The translations under genes and the position numbers were made by a program. 64,000 bases of DNA from G016756615 sp035556195 (GTDB lineage Bacteria; Pseudomonadota; Alphaproteobacteria; Rhizobiales; Rhizobiaceae), in contig DATMFK010000010.1 in NCBI GenBank assembly GCA_035556195.1, forward strand, positions 321,565-385,564. The letters are read 5' to 3'. How positions within the stretch are numbered: position 1 is the stretch's first letter; each line of letters starts with the position of its first letter. The notes beneath the pieces are model-generated. The model searched no databases, was not told where the DNA came from, and worked only from the letters and a program-made list of their open reading frames with translations. Positions 49,524-58,279 of this stretch are shown piece by piece.

Positions 49524-50344
49524 GCCGCCACCCCGGCATGCCGCTGCGCCGCGCGCTCGCCGAGATAGGCCTTCACGACCGCGGGATCGGCGATCGCCTT
49601 GCGCGGCTCGCCCTGTGCGATGATTTCGCCATAGGAGAGGACCACGACGCGGTCGCAGATGGCGGTGACCACATCCATGTGGTGCTCGATGATCAGGATC
49701 GAGACGTTACGCTCGTCGCGCGCGTCGAGGATGAAGCGCGCGATATACTCCTTCTCCTCCTGGTTCATGCCGGCCATGGGCTCGTCGAGGATCAGGAAGC
49801 GCGGTTCCGAAACCAGCGCGCGCGCCAGCTCGACGCGCTTCTGAAGACCGATCGGGATCACGTCGACGGGTTCATCGCGAATGTCCTCGAGCTGCATGAA
49901 CTCGATGATCTCCTCGACGACACGACGATGCGCCAGCTCCTCGCGCTGCGCCCAGACCCAGTAGAACAGCGAGGCAAGGGCGCTCGGTCGCATGTGGACG
50001 TGGCGGCCGAGCAGGATATTGTCGAGCACGCTCATGCCCTTGAAGAGCGCGAGATTCTGAAAGGTTCGGGCGACACCGCGCCCGGCGATGCGATGCGGCG
50101 AGACACGCGTCACATCCTCACCGAACAGCTCGACCTGGCCGGCATCCGGCGGATAGAACCCGGTCATCACGTTGACCATGGTCGTCTTGCCCGAGCCGTT
50201 GGGACCGACCAGGCCGAAGATCTCGCCGCGATCGACGTGCAGGTTGACGCCTTTCAGCGCCTTCAGGCCGCCAAACGAACGCTCGATCCCACGACAAGTG
50301 AGAATACGCCCCTCGCCGCCATGCTGTGCCGAATGCTCGGTCAC
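49520..50344 (-). CDS. ABC transporter ATP-binding protein, LivG family
   Basis: A 274-residue ATPase and first gene of the operon: Walker A GPNGSGKTT, signature region VIPIGLQKRVELARALV, Walker B LILDEPMAGMN and H-loop LIIEHHMDVV. The insertion FYWVWAQREELAHRRVVEEII lies at the usual LivG variable site. The ligase ATG overlaps its stop (ATGA). Confidence 0.93.
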   Translation of the reverse strand: MTEHSAQHGGEGRILTCRGIERSFGGLKALKGVNLHVDRGEIFGLVGPNGSGKTTMVNVMTGFYPPDAGQVELFGEDVTRVSPHRIAGRGVARTFQNLALFKGMSVLDNILLGRHVHMRPSALASLFYWVWAQREELAHRRVVEEIIEFMQLEDIRDEPVDVIPIGLQKRVELARALVSEPRFLILDEPMAGMNQEEKEYIARFILDARDERNVSILIIEHHMDVVTAICDRVVVLSYGEIIAQGEPRKAIADPAVVKAYLGERAAQRHAGVAA

Positions 50345-50605
50345 GCTTCCTCCCTTTGCAACCGCGTCAGCCTTTCGCGGCCGTTCAGCGCCTCGGCAGC
50401 GCTTCCTTCCCGACGCTGTAGTGAATGCTCCTCATTAACCCCGCCGGCGCGATGGCGTGGTTTCGCCCGGCCGCAGCCCCCACCTCCCTATATACTTGCG
50501 CCTCGGCCTCACGGCGCTCAGGCCGGGCGCACCTTGGATCGCGCGACGTTCCAGCTTCCCGCGCATGGCGGCACGCTCCTCGCAGCCCAGAGTGAAGGAT
50601 ATTCA

Positions 50606-52201
50606 CTACTGTGTGTCAAGGCGGGGCGAGTGGCCTGTGGGGATTGCAGCGCCCGGCGCTTCTTTCACCGACGAGAACTGGCCGGAGAAAGCCTCGCGGG
50701 TTGCGGCGCGATCGATCAAGCCGTTGATGCCCCTCGGTAATTTGTCGGCGAAAACGATGTCGCGCGGCCGCTTGTAGGCCGCGATGCGGCCGCCGATGAA
50801 TTCCCTCAATTGGGTTTCACCCCAACCGGCGTCATCGCGCAGCACGACGGCCGCGACGACCCGTTCTCCCCATTTGTCGTCGGGCACGCCGAACACCATC
50901 GCCTCGACCACGGCGCCGGAGTCGAGCAACGCCTTCTCGACCTCGGCCGGATAGACGTTCTCGCCGCCGGTTTTGATGAGCTCCTTCGCCGGCAGCCGTC
51001 CCGCATAGGTGAGCCGGCCCTGCGCATCGAGCTTGCCGAGATCGCCCGTATGGTGCCACCCGTTGCGAAAGACGACGGCGTTCTCCTCCTCGCGGCCCCA
51101 GTAACCCGCCATGACCGCCGGGCCGCGCACGACGATTTCGCCGACCTGGCCCGTCGCGACCGGGCGGTCGGCGCCATCGACCACGGCGATCTCGGTGAGT
51201 GATCCGGCAACGCCCGCGCTGCCCGGATTGTCGCTGCCCAGCCCCACCGTCACCAGCCCGCTGGTCTCGGTCTGTCCGAAACCGGCCCAGAAGCGCGAAC
51301 GCGGCCACGCGCGCTCCAGCCGCTCGATGACCGCAGGCGCCTCCAGCCCGATGACCGACTTCAGCGAGGAGATATCGGCACCCGAGCTCTGCGCCGCGTC
51401 GAGAATGCCGGCAAGCATGGGCGGGAAGCTGCCGAGCAGCGTGACCTTGTGCTTTTCGATGGCGGCGGCGGCATCCGTCGCGTCGAAGCGCGGCCGCACC
51501 ACGGTCGCGCCGCCGGCGAATTGCACGGCAAACGCAAAGCTCTGCGCCATGATGTGGAACATCGGCAGGTTGCCCAGGAACCGATCGGCTTCGGTGATCC
51601 CGACGGCGTCGACGAGTTGCACGGCCGAGGCGACGAGATTGGCGCCGGTGAGCGTCGCCGCGCGCGCCACGCCGTCTACCGCCGCGGTGTAGATCATCAG
51701 GAGTGGCGCATCGCCATCGGCCGTGTCCGGCAGCGCGCCCGCGTCGCCGGCCTTCACTGCCTCGTAGGCGAGGAACGCGCCGCCCGGTGCGCCGAAGGTC
51801 GCGCGCAGCTTCGCGCCCGAACCTGCCGCGAGCGAGGAGGCAACCGTTATCGTCGCGTCGTCCGCGATGATCGCACTCGGCTGGCAGTCGCTGATGATCG
51901 CGGCGAGTTCCGTCTCGCGCAGCCTCCAGTTAAGCGGCGCCAGGATGGCGCCAAGACGCGCCGAAGCACCGAGCAACGCATGGATGGCAAGCCTGTTCTC
52001 GGCCAACACCGCGATGCGTTCGCCCGGCCGGATGCCGCCAGCCAGCAAAGCCGCGGCCAACGCCTCGCAGCGATCGCGGAACGCGCCGTGGGTTTCGGCG
52101 ACATCACCGTCTATGAAGGCGACGCGTTCCCGATGAATCGCGGCGTTCCGGGCGATCGCGCTCCAGACACCGAAGCTACGCATAGGGGCGGCGGGAAACA
52201 T
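50606..52201 (-). CDS. Degenerate acyl-CoA synthetase-like protein (ANL superfamily)
   Basis: A 531-residue protein with the full adenylate-forming fold. Several motifs are kept: A5 FGQTETSG, A7 HHTGDLG and A8 ELIKTGGENVYPAEVE. Two essential ones are lost. The P-loop A3, normally TSGTTGxPKG, reads YTAAVDGVARA, and the C-terminal A10 lysine is a leucine (LPRGINGLIDR). Without these, ATP binding and adenylation should fail, yet the frame is intact over 1.6 kb. It lies upstream of the Liv/ligase operon on the same strand with a 261-nt gap. It may be a CoA- or acid-binding regulator, a thioester-forming half-enzyme or a decaying gene. Confidence 0.85.
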   Translation of the reverse strand: MFPAAPMRSFGVWSAIARNAAIHRERVAFIDGDVAETHGAFRDRCEALAAALLAGGIRPGERIAVLAENRLAIHALLGASARLGAILAPLNWRLRETELAAIISDCQPSAIIADDATITVASSLAAGSGAKLRATFGAPGGAFLAYEAVKAGDAGALPDTADGDAPLLMIYTAAVDGVARAATLTGANLVASAVQLVDAVGITEADRFLGNLPMFHIMAQSFAFAVQFAGGATVVRPRFDATDAAAAIEKHKVTLLGSFPPMLAGILDAAQSSGADISSLKSVIGLEAPAVIERLERAWPRSRFWAGFGQTETSGLVTVGLGSDNPGSAGVAGSLTEIAVVDGADRPVATGQVGEIVVRGPAVMAGYWGREEENAVVFRNGWHHTGDLGKLDAQGRLTYAGRLPAKELIKTGGENVYPAEVEKALLDSGAVVEAMVFGVPDDKWGERVVAAVVLRDDAGWGETQLREFIGGRIAAYKRPRDIVFADKLPRGINGLIDRAATREAFSGQFSSVKEAPGAAIPTGHSPRLDTQ

Positions 52202-52657
52202 CGAGCTCGTCCTTCTTCAAGACATCTGACGTTCAAAATTCATAGGCCCGGGACCGACCGATTGAATGGCGACCGATCCGTCCGCTGTAGATTGTCATCT
52301 CTTTGGCCGAGCCTGCAACCAGGACGATGCGCCGTTGGCAGATTCCCCCTCTGCGTCTCGGCTTCGCCGAGCCAACTCTCCCCCACTATAGTGGCTATCT
52401 TGGGCCGTACGGTAGGAACGTATGATGGCTGCTGTCACTGCCGTTCGGCCACTTCGTTCTGCAGCGTTGGGTGGGTTGCCCCATACGTAACGGAATGGAT
52501 CCAGTCCACGGGCAAGCCCGTGGACGGGGTCTCATCACCTCGCTTCGCTCGGCGCCGGCCCGAGGATGACGGAGCTTCCATGTCGATGCCAATCGCCAAC
52601 CTTGGCGATTGGGGCAGGCCTTCAGCGCAGTCGTCATCCTCACGACAGTGGGGGATT
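52202..52657. repeat. Gene-free stretch with several palindrome remnants
   Basis: It holds a damaged CTCCGTCTCGGC-type hairpin (52345-52394), a perfect 9-bp stem GTCCACGGG / CCCGTGGAC with a 4-nt loop (52504-52525) and a fragment related to composite palindrome A (CGGAATGGAT near 52490, CCTCGCTTCGCTCGG near 52540). No gene is seen. Confidence 0.6.
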
Positions 52658-53188
52658 TCAGCGGCAGCGTCCCGAATGGATCGGGCGGAAACCATCGGCG
52701 CGCGCCAGGCAAGCATTGTCGAAGGTGAGCGAGAAGTTGCCCCGCCGGGCACAGACAGGCGCGAATTCGCGCGTGCATGCGACCGGCCTGCCGGCAACCG
52801 GGCCGCCGCTTGCACGGCACTGGCCACGATGCACGATCTGGAATCCGGAGGCGCGAGCCAGGCAAGAATTGTCGAAGGTCCGCTCCCGCCCGCCACGCCG
52901 GGCGCAGACCGGCGCGAATTCGCGCGTGCAGGCGACCGGCCCCCCGGCGATCGGACCGCCCGGACGACATTGGCCACGATGAAGGACCCGGAACCCGGAG
53001 GAGCGAGCCAGGCACGCATTGCTGAAGGTTCGCTGCTGGCTGCCGCGCTGGGCGCAGACCGGCGCATGCTCGAAGGTGCAGGCCTGTGGAAGCGGCCGAA
53101 CCGGGCCCTGTTCGGCCTCGACCGTACAGGCCGCCGCGGCCGCGAGAACGAAGATGAGGGCGAGGACCTGACGTGCGCCGAACGACAT
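52658..53188 (-). CDS. Exported protein with three tandem Kazal-type inhibitor domains
   Basis: A 176-residue protein with an N-terminal signal (VLALIFVLAAAAAC; possible lipid attachment at Cys21, though the lipobox is weak). Three repeats follow at about 36-75, 86-125 and 137-176, each with four cysteines at identical spacing (8, 14, 15): C37/45/59/74, C87/95/109/124, C138/146/160/175. The pattern CTREFAPVCARRG then TFDNxCLARAxGF matches atypical four-cysteine Kazal inhibitors of serine proteases. Repeats 2 and 3 are most alike. It may protect the envelope or secreted proteins from host or competitor proteases. Confidence 0.85.
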   Translation of the reverse strand: MSFGARQVLALIFVLAAAAACTVEAEQGPVRPLPQACTFEHAPVCAQRGSQQRTFSNACLARSSGFRVLHRGQCRPGGPIAGGPVACTREFAPVCARRGGRERTFDNSCLARASGFQIVHRGQCRASGGPVAGRPVACTREFAPVCARRGNFSLTFDNACLARADGFRPIHSGRCR

Positions 53189-53220
53189 TTTGCGTCACCT
53201 CTGTTGATGCGGAAAGATTA

Positions 53221-53529
53221 TCAGTCCCTTATGAGCGCTCTGAGGAAGCCAGCCAAGGCGACCAGGATAACGCCCCCGATCACCCCTGCTATTGCCGCCC
53301 CGATCAGCACGGTTGGCGTCAGAGCGTTCGCGGGATGTCCGAGGAAACGCCCGACGCCCGGTATGCGCGCCGAGGGCCATACGAAAAGGAGTCCCCCGAT
53401 GCCGCCGATCAGGCCATTGGCCAGCCGGCCCCAGCTCAGGCTGGGAACCCGGCGGCCAAGTGCGATGCCCGTGGCTGCGCCGCAAAGGAATTCGATCACC
53501 GACGCAATGGCGAGCGCAAGCCCGGACAT
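53221..53529 (-). CDS. Small hydrophobic membrane protein, function unknown
   Basis: A 102-residue protein with about three transmembrane helices and many glycines (GLIGGIGGLLFVW, TVLIGAAIAGVIGGVILVALAGFL). AAGGGG lies about 8 nt before the ATG. The glycine zippers recall GlsB/YeaQ-type membrane proteins, but the match is not strong enough to name. It lies 32 nt upstream of the Kazal gene on the same strand, so they may be co-transcribed. Confidence 0.6.
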   Translation of the reverse strand: MSGLALAIASVIEFLCGAATGIALGRRVPSLSWGRLANGLIGGIGGLLFVWPSARIPGVGRFLGHPANALTPTVLIGAAIAGVIGGVILVALAGFLRALIRD

Positions 53530-53694
53530 GTTCTAGACCCCTTTGTGGTTGCCGCGCTGTATCATGATACCTTCGGCAATCATGGGAATGGACATGGGTC
53601 GGCCCGCTTTGAAGTCAAGTTGCTGCGGGCAATCTATCTCGACTGTCGCGAGAAGAAATGAGCTGGGAATCCCGATATTTGTGCTGGGCGTTCC

Positions 53695-54840
53695 TCAGCC
53701 CTTCTTTCGCCTGGCGATCTCGGCGCGGATCTCCTGGCCGTGCTGATCGAGCACCGGCGGCGGCACGACCTCCAGTTCCGGCTCTCCGTCGAAACTGTAG
53801 GGCGCCCGCACCGTCCGGAACGGGCCCATCGTGGGATGCTCCGCCTCAACGGCGATGTGGAGGTGCTTCGCCTGCGGATCCTCCAGCGCCTCGTCGGAAT
53901 CATAGGCCGGCGAATGCGGCACCTCGTTGGCCAGGAGGATCTCGCACCATTCCGCGCGGCTGCGGGTGGCGAAGATGGGCGTCATGATGTCGATCAGATC
54001 CTGCTGGTTTCGGATTCGGTTCGACCGTTCGGCGAAGCGCGCGTCGGTCAGGAGATCAGGCCGGCCGACCGAAGCGGCCAGCCCTTCCCAGAATTTCTGA
54101 GGCGACGAGAGGTGGATAGCGATCCACTTCCCGTCGGAGCAGGCGAATGTATAGGACTGCGACACCATCGGCCGGCTGAGCGGCCCCATGACCTCGCCGA
54201 CGCTGAAATAATGGGTGAAGCTGTCGAGATTGAAATGGCACATCGCTTCCAGCATCGAGATGTCGAGCCGGCGGCCTTTGCCTGTCTTCGATCGTTCGAG
54301 AAGCGCCGCGGTGATGCCGAGCGCAGCATAATGGCCGGTCACGGCATCGGCGATTGCCGGGCCGATCACGCGCGGGCTGGCCGGCGGCGTGAGCAGCCTG
54401 AGATAGGCGCTCGCCGCCTGCGCCACCGTGTCGTAGGCGGGCCGGTCCCGCGCCGGCCCGCTCTGGCCGAACCCGCTGATCGCGCAATAGACGAGGCGCG
54501 GATTGATGCGCCTCAGCTCCTCGTCGCCGGCGCCCAGCTTTTCGGCCACCCCCGGACGGAAGTTCTGGATGAACACGTCGGCCGTCGCGATGAGCTCGTG
54601 GAAGACGCGCCGGTCCTCGGTGTCGGCCGTATCGAGGGCAATCGAGCGCTTGTTCCGGTTGTAGGTCTGGAAATGGGGCGAATAGAGCCCGCCCTTGAAG
54701 GCGCGGAACGGATCGCCGGAGCCCGGCCGCTCCACCTTGATCACATCCGCGCCGAGGTCGGCCAGATGCATCCCCGCCGCCGGCCCGGTGATGTAGGTGC
54801 CCATTTCGACGACGCGGAAATCCGCAAGAAGTCTGGTCAT
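53695..54840 (-). CDS. Family III CoA-transferase
   Basis: A 381-residue CaiB/BaiF-type protein (opening LLADFRVVEMGTYITGPAAGMHLADLGADVIKVE). The catalytic aspartate is likely in the GPAIADAVTGHYAAL block. Unlike the protein at 38533, the histidine of the racemase site is replaced (PAYDTVAQ), so CoA transfer between acids is favoured. It overlaps the lyase gene upstream by 4 nt (ATGA), so the two are made together. Probably it loads the acid that the lyase then cleaves. Confidence 0.88.
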   Translation of the reverse strand: MTRLLADFRVVEMGTYITGPAAGMHLADLGADVIKVERPGSGDPFRAFKGGLYSPHFQTYNRNKRSIALDTADTEDRRVFHELIATADVFIQNFRPGVAEKLGAGDEELRRINPRLVYCAISGFGQSGPARDRPAYDTVAQAASAYLRLLTPPASPRVIGPAIADAVTGHYAALGITAALLERSKTGKGRRLDISMLEAMCHFNLDSFTHYFSVGEVMGPLSRPMVSQSYTFACSDGKWIAIHLSSPQKFWEGLAASVGRPDLLTDARFAERSNRIRNQQDLIDIMTPIFATRSRAEWCEILLANEVPHSPAYDSDEALEDPQAKHLHIAVEAEHPTMGPFRTVRAPYSFDGEPELEVVPPPVLDQHGQEIRAEIARRKKG

Positions 54841-55649
54841 TCCGCGCCTCCCGAAGTCGGCTTGGCGATCTCGCCGTCATAGGCGATCGCGAGATCAGCG
54901 TGATGCGACAGGATGAAACCGATGGAGCGCTGGGATTCCTCGTAGAGATGGGCGACGAGCCCTGCCGCGCGCGCCAGGAGCGGTACGCCCTTCAACGCCT
55001 CGACCGGCCAGCCGGCATCCAGCATCACGGCGGGGATCGCGCCGGAGATATTGATCGGAAGCGGTCGCTCGATGATCCCCGGCGCCAAATCGGCAAGGAC
55101 CCGGAGCGTCCTGACATGGTCGCCGGAGACGCCGAGATCGTCGGCGAGCTTGAGCAGCACGTCGGCGCGCGGGTCGCCGGCGCTGTGCTGGGGATGGCCG
55201 AGGCCCGGCACCTTGCTCCGGCTCGCCTTCAATTCCCCGAGGCTGCGCCGTGCCGCCTCCTTGAGCCCGACGCCCGGAGCGCGGCTCTTGCCGAGCACGT
55301 CGACGATATAGCGACCGGCGATTTCCGAGCTGCCGGCGACCACCGAGCCCATGCCGAGCAGGCCGGCGGCCATGGCGCCCTGCCAGGATTCCGGCCCCGC
55401 CGCCAGCGTCATGCGCGCCGCCTGCACGCTCGGCACCAGCCCATGTTCCGCGATCGCCACCAGGCAGGCATTGGTCACCGCGCGCTGCGTGTCGGTGGGT
55501 CGGCTACCCGTCACCAGCAACCAGAAATAGTCGGTGAAATCGATCTTGCCGATGAGATCGCCGCACAGATCGTGTCCCCGTACGGTTATGCTGTCGGCAT
55601 CCGAGGTGGCGATGGCCGTGAGAGCCTTGTCTTGTTTTCCGATCCGCAT
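54837..55649 (-). CDS. Citrate-synthase-fold protein, citryl-CoA lyase-like
   Basis: A 270-residue protein corresponding to a short citrate synthase-type fold. GLGHPQHSAGDPRA keeps one active-site histidine. Two other catalytic positions look changed: the usual HGG loop is MGSVVAGSSEIAG, and the aspartate of the DGA loop is serine in LPINISGAIPAVMLDAGWP. Similar proteins are annotated citryl-CoA lyase but act in unknown pathways. ATG 55649 or a GTG two codons upstream may start it; the frame to 56474 is a shadow of the dioxygenase. An IclR-type box lies 19-33 nt upstream. Confidence 0.8.
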   Translation of the reverse strand: MRIGKQDKALTAIATSDADSITVRGHDLCGDLIGKIDFTDYFWLLVTGSRPTDTQRAVTNACLVAIAEHGLVPSVQAARMTLAAGPESWQGAMAAGLLGMGSVVAGSSEIAGRYIVDVLGKSRAPGVGLKEAARRSLGELKASRSKVPGLGHPQHSAGDPRADVLLKLADDLGVSGDHVRTLRVLADLAPGIIERPLPINISGAIPAVMLDAGWPVEALKGVPLLARAAGLVAHLYEESQRSIGFILSHHADLAIAYDGEIAKPTSGGAE

Positions 55650-55667
55650 GGGCACGCTCGCCGTATA

Positions 55668-55682
55668 TTTCGCATTCCGAAA
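55668..55682. promoter_or_regulatory. IclR-type operator box 1
   Basis: TTTCGCATTCCGAAA, a palindrome with TTTCG / CGAAA arms, lies in the divergent gap between the lyase and dioxygenase genes. It recurs with one base difference at 58240-58254. The IclR gene at 56770 is the obvious candidate binder. Confidence 0.65.
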
Positions 55683-55829
55683 AGATTTTCTCTTGCCGCA
55701 AGCTACGGTAGGGAATAGGCTTCTGTCAACCGGCCGATGACCCGGCAGGCGCAGCAGGCCGCGCATCGGCCCGAGAACCGGACGCGATTTCGGAAAGCGC
55801 GGGACGCAGACTACAGAGGGAGGGATTGC

Positions 55830-56684
55830 ATGAAGGATATCAATCAGTTCACCATCACCGAGGCGGTCAAGAAGAGCTTCCGGACGGAGGAAGGCTCGCG
55901 CTTCAAGTTCCTCCTGGAGAAGCTGATCGATCATCTGCATGACTTCACACGGGAGACCAACCTCAGCCACGACGAGTGGATGCGGGTGCTCAACTTTCTT
56001 TATGACTGCGGCAAGATCTCCACGCCCGAGCGGCACGAATTCATCCTGCTTTCCGACGTGCTGGGCTTCTCCGCCTTGGTCGACATGATCAACACGCGCG
56101 GCGGCGCGACGGAGGGCAGCAATCTCGGACCGTTCTACCTCGACAACGCTCCCCGCAAGCAGCTTGGCGCGGATATCGCAGGAGGGCGCGAGGGCGTATC
56201 GGTGCTGTGCCACGGCATGGTTCGCGATACGCTCGGACACGCCCTGCCCGGCGCGATCATCGACACCTGGCAGGCCGATGGGGCGGGCACCTATCCGATC
56301 CAGGAAGTGGGCCAGGACAAATACGACCTGAGAGGCATTTTCGAGACCGACGCCGACGGCCGCTACTATTATACCACCGTGCTGCCCAAGCCCTACACCG
56401 TGCCTTATGACGGACCGGTCGGCGACCTTCTGCGCGCCGGCAACAGACATGCCTGGCGGGCAGCCCACCTTCACTTCATGATCCGGTCCCCCGGCATGCG
56501 CAGCATCGTGACCGAGCTCTTCTTCGAGAACACGGAGTACCTTGACAACGACGCCGTGTTTGGTGTTCGCAAATCGCTGGTGGCAAAGCTCGAACCTTAC
56601 AATCCCGGCAAGGCTGGCGGCATCGAACTGGAGCGCCAGCCCGACGCGATGATCGGGTTCGATTTCGTGCTTGCCCCGGCATGA
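55830..56684 (+). CDS. Intradiol ring-cleavage dioxygenase (catechol/hydroxyquinol 1,2-dioxygenase type)
   Basis: A 284-residue non-haem Fe(III) enzyme. The N-terminal helical dimerisation domain (about 1-100) is followed by the beta-sandwich. Iron ligands are visible: tyrosine in WQADGAGTYPIQ, tyrosine in KPYTVPYDGP, and two histidines in RAAHLHF. GPFYLDNAP and the long N-terminal domain favour the hydroxyquinol or chlorocatechol-type branch over protocatechuate dioxygenase. It opens an ortho-dihydroxy aromatic ring to a muconate or maleylacetate. AGGGAGGG lies 5 nt before ATG 55830. The IclR gene follows after 85 nt. Confidence 0.92.
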   Translation: MKDINQFTITEAVKKSFRTEEGSRFKFLLEKLIDHLHDFTRETNLSHDEWMRVLNFLYDCGKISTPERHEFILLSDVLGFSALVDMINTRGGATEGSNLGPFYLDNAPRKQLGADIAGGREGVSVLCHGMVRDTLGHALPGAIIDTWQADGAGTYPIQEVGQDKYDLRGIFETDADGRYYYTTVLPKPYTVPYDGPVGDLLRAGNRHAWRAAHLHFMIRSPGMRSIVTELFFENTEYLDNDAVFGVRKSLVAKLEPYNPGKAGGIELERQPDAMIGFDFVLAPA

Positions 56685-56769
56685 ATGTTGACCAGACGCA
56701 TTTGTGCGAGACCGAGCGGAGCCGCTCGGCGGCAGAAATGCTCGAGAATGGCCTTGTCCCGGAGCCGCG

Positions 56770-57585
56770 ATGCTTGACGTTCCCAGGAAAGACGACCGTC
56801 CGGCGGAGTTTGTCGAGGCCCTCGCGAAGGGCCTGTCGATCCTGGAGAGCTTCGGTTCCGATCATCCCGAGATGACGTTGAGCGAGGTCGCTCGCCGGGT
56901 GGGCTTGAGTCCGGCGGCGGCACGCAGAAGCCTGATCACGTTGCAGGCCATGGGCTATGTCGGCCAGACCAACAAGCGCTTCCATCTGCGCCCGAAGGTC
57001 ATGGGCCTGGGCTCGGCCTTCTATTTCTCGGCGCGTGTCGACGAGGTGCTCCAGCCGGAGCTGCGCCAGCTGGTCGGGACCTTCGGCGACGCGTCCTCGG
57101 TCGCCACGCTGGAGGGCCATGACGTGCTCTACATCGCCCATTACTCGGAGCAGCGGGCGCGACGGCCGACCGCCGTGGTCGGCGCCCGCTATCCCGCCCA
57201 TGCGACGTCGCTCGGACGCGTCCTGCTCGCCGCTCTCTCCGACGCCGAGTTCAACAACTATCTCAGGGCCGTCAAGCCGGCGGCGCTGACCGCCAAGACC
57301 GTCGTCGACAAGGAGGAGCTGCGGCGCATCGTCGAAGACGTGCGCCAGCAGAATTTCGCCACCACCGTCGACCAGCTCGATTACGGCATCACCGCGCTCG
57401 CCGTGCCGATCCGCGGCAGTTCGGGCCGCACCATCGCCGCGCTCAACACGTCCGGCTACAGCGGCATGACGACGGCGGAGGATCTCGTCGCCCACCGCCT
57501 CCCCGCCCTGCGCGCCTCCGCCGCGCGCCTCGCCCAGACCCTGTCGCGCTACCCCGTCATCGAATCCATCATCGCATCGGGGTAG
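56770..57585 (+). CDS. IclR-family transcriptional regulator (PcaR/PobR-like)
   Basis: A 271-residue regulator. The winged helix (about 10-75) includes LSEVARRVGLSPAAARRSLITLQAMGYV; the effector domain (about 85-260) includes HATSLGRVLLAAL and DQLDYGITALAVPI. This arrangement is typical of PcaR, PcaU and CatR-type activators of aromatic catabolism. GGAG lies 5 nt before ATG 56770. The two matching TTTCGCATNCCGAAA boxes at 55668 and 58240 place the lyase/CoA-transferase genes, the dioxygenase and the amidohydrolase in its likely regulon. Confidence 0.92.
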   Translation: MLDVPRKDDRPAEFVEALAKGLSILESFGSDHPEMTLSEVARRVGLSPAAARRSLITLQAMGYVGQTNKRFHLRPKVMGLGSAFYFSARVDEVLQPELRQLVGTFGDASSVATLEGHDVLYIAHYSEQRARRPTAVVGARYPAHATSLGRVLLAALSDAEFNNYLRAVKPAALTAKTVVDKEELRRIVEDVRQQNFATTVDQLDYGITALAVPIRGSSGRTIAALNTSGYSGMTTAEDLVAHRLPALRASAARLAQTLSRYPVIESIIASG

Positions 57586-58279
57586 AGCGCCTGGGCCTCC
57601 GATTGTCCTGCACCGTCGGGCAGCCGACCGCTTGGGAACGGAATGGATACTCGGATCAACCTCGCCCTTCGGGCTCGGGTCCGAGTATGACGAGCTGCGT
57701 TGATGTGCTCCGCTAACCGCCAACGTTCGCGATTGGCATTTCGCACAGCAGCTGTCGTCATACTCGGACCCGAGCGAAGCGAGGTGATCCGAGTATCCAT
57801 TCCGTCGCGGCTCTGCTGCCGCGACGCTTCAATCGGCCCAGGTCCGTGAATCAAGGCCTGATGAACCTTACTCGGGCCGGCCGCGAGTCCTGCGCCGTCT
57901 GGCAGCCGGCCGCCCGGGAACGGAATGGATACTCGGATCAACCTCGCCCGCTAGCGCGGGCTCGGGTCCGAGTATGACGAACTGCGTTGATGTGCTCCGC
58001 CAACCGCCAACGTTTACGGTTGGCATCTACCACAGCAGCTTCGTCATACTCGGACCCGAGCGAAGCGAGGTGATCCGAGTATCCATTCCGTTCCCGGGCG
58101 GCCAGTCGTCCTATGGTGTAGAAAATGGGACCTATCCTCGCTCACGCCCTCCGACGACGACAGGTGCCGCTCCCATCCCGCGCCCCAAAGCGTTTGACAC
58201 GGATCAAGGTTACGGATTACCCTTGGTTTCCGAAAATATTTTCGCATACCGAAATACATAGTCTTTGGGAGGAGACGTC
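57586..58279. repeat. Two tandem copies of composite palindrome family A
   Basis: Copies at about 57632-57810 and 57917-58100. Each starts GGGAACGGAATGGATACTCG and ends with the inverse. Between the arms each has a smaller dyad (GCCAACGTTCGCGATTGGC or GCCAACGTTTACGGTTGGC). The two are separated by about 105 nt containing GCTGCCGCGACGCTTCAATC, also seen near 43095. Short open frames here are artefacts of the repeats. Confidence 0.88.
58231..58254. promoter_or_regulatory. IclR-type operator box 2 with overlapping palindrome
   Basis: TTTCGCATACCGAAA (58240-58254) overlaps a perfect 14-bp palindrome CGAAAATATTTTCG (58231-58244). They end 26 nt before the amidohydrolase start codon. The first differs from box 1 by one base. 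Confidence 0.65.

Noticed and set aside
53695..54840. Calling this protein a racemase like the one at 38533
   Set aside because: The histidine of the AMACR site (GHDLNYV) is replaced by AYDTVAQ, so CoA-transferase is the safer call.
57632..58100. Possible CRISPR-like array
   Set aside because: The units are about 180-bp inverted composites, not short direct repeats with equal spacers, and no cas gene is present.
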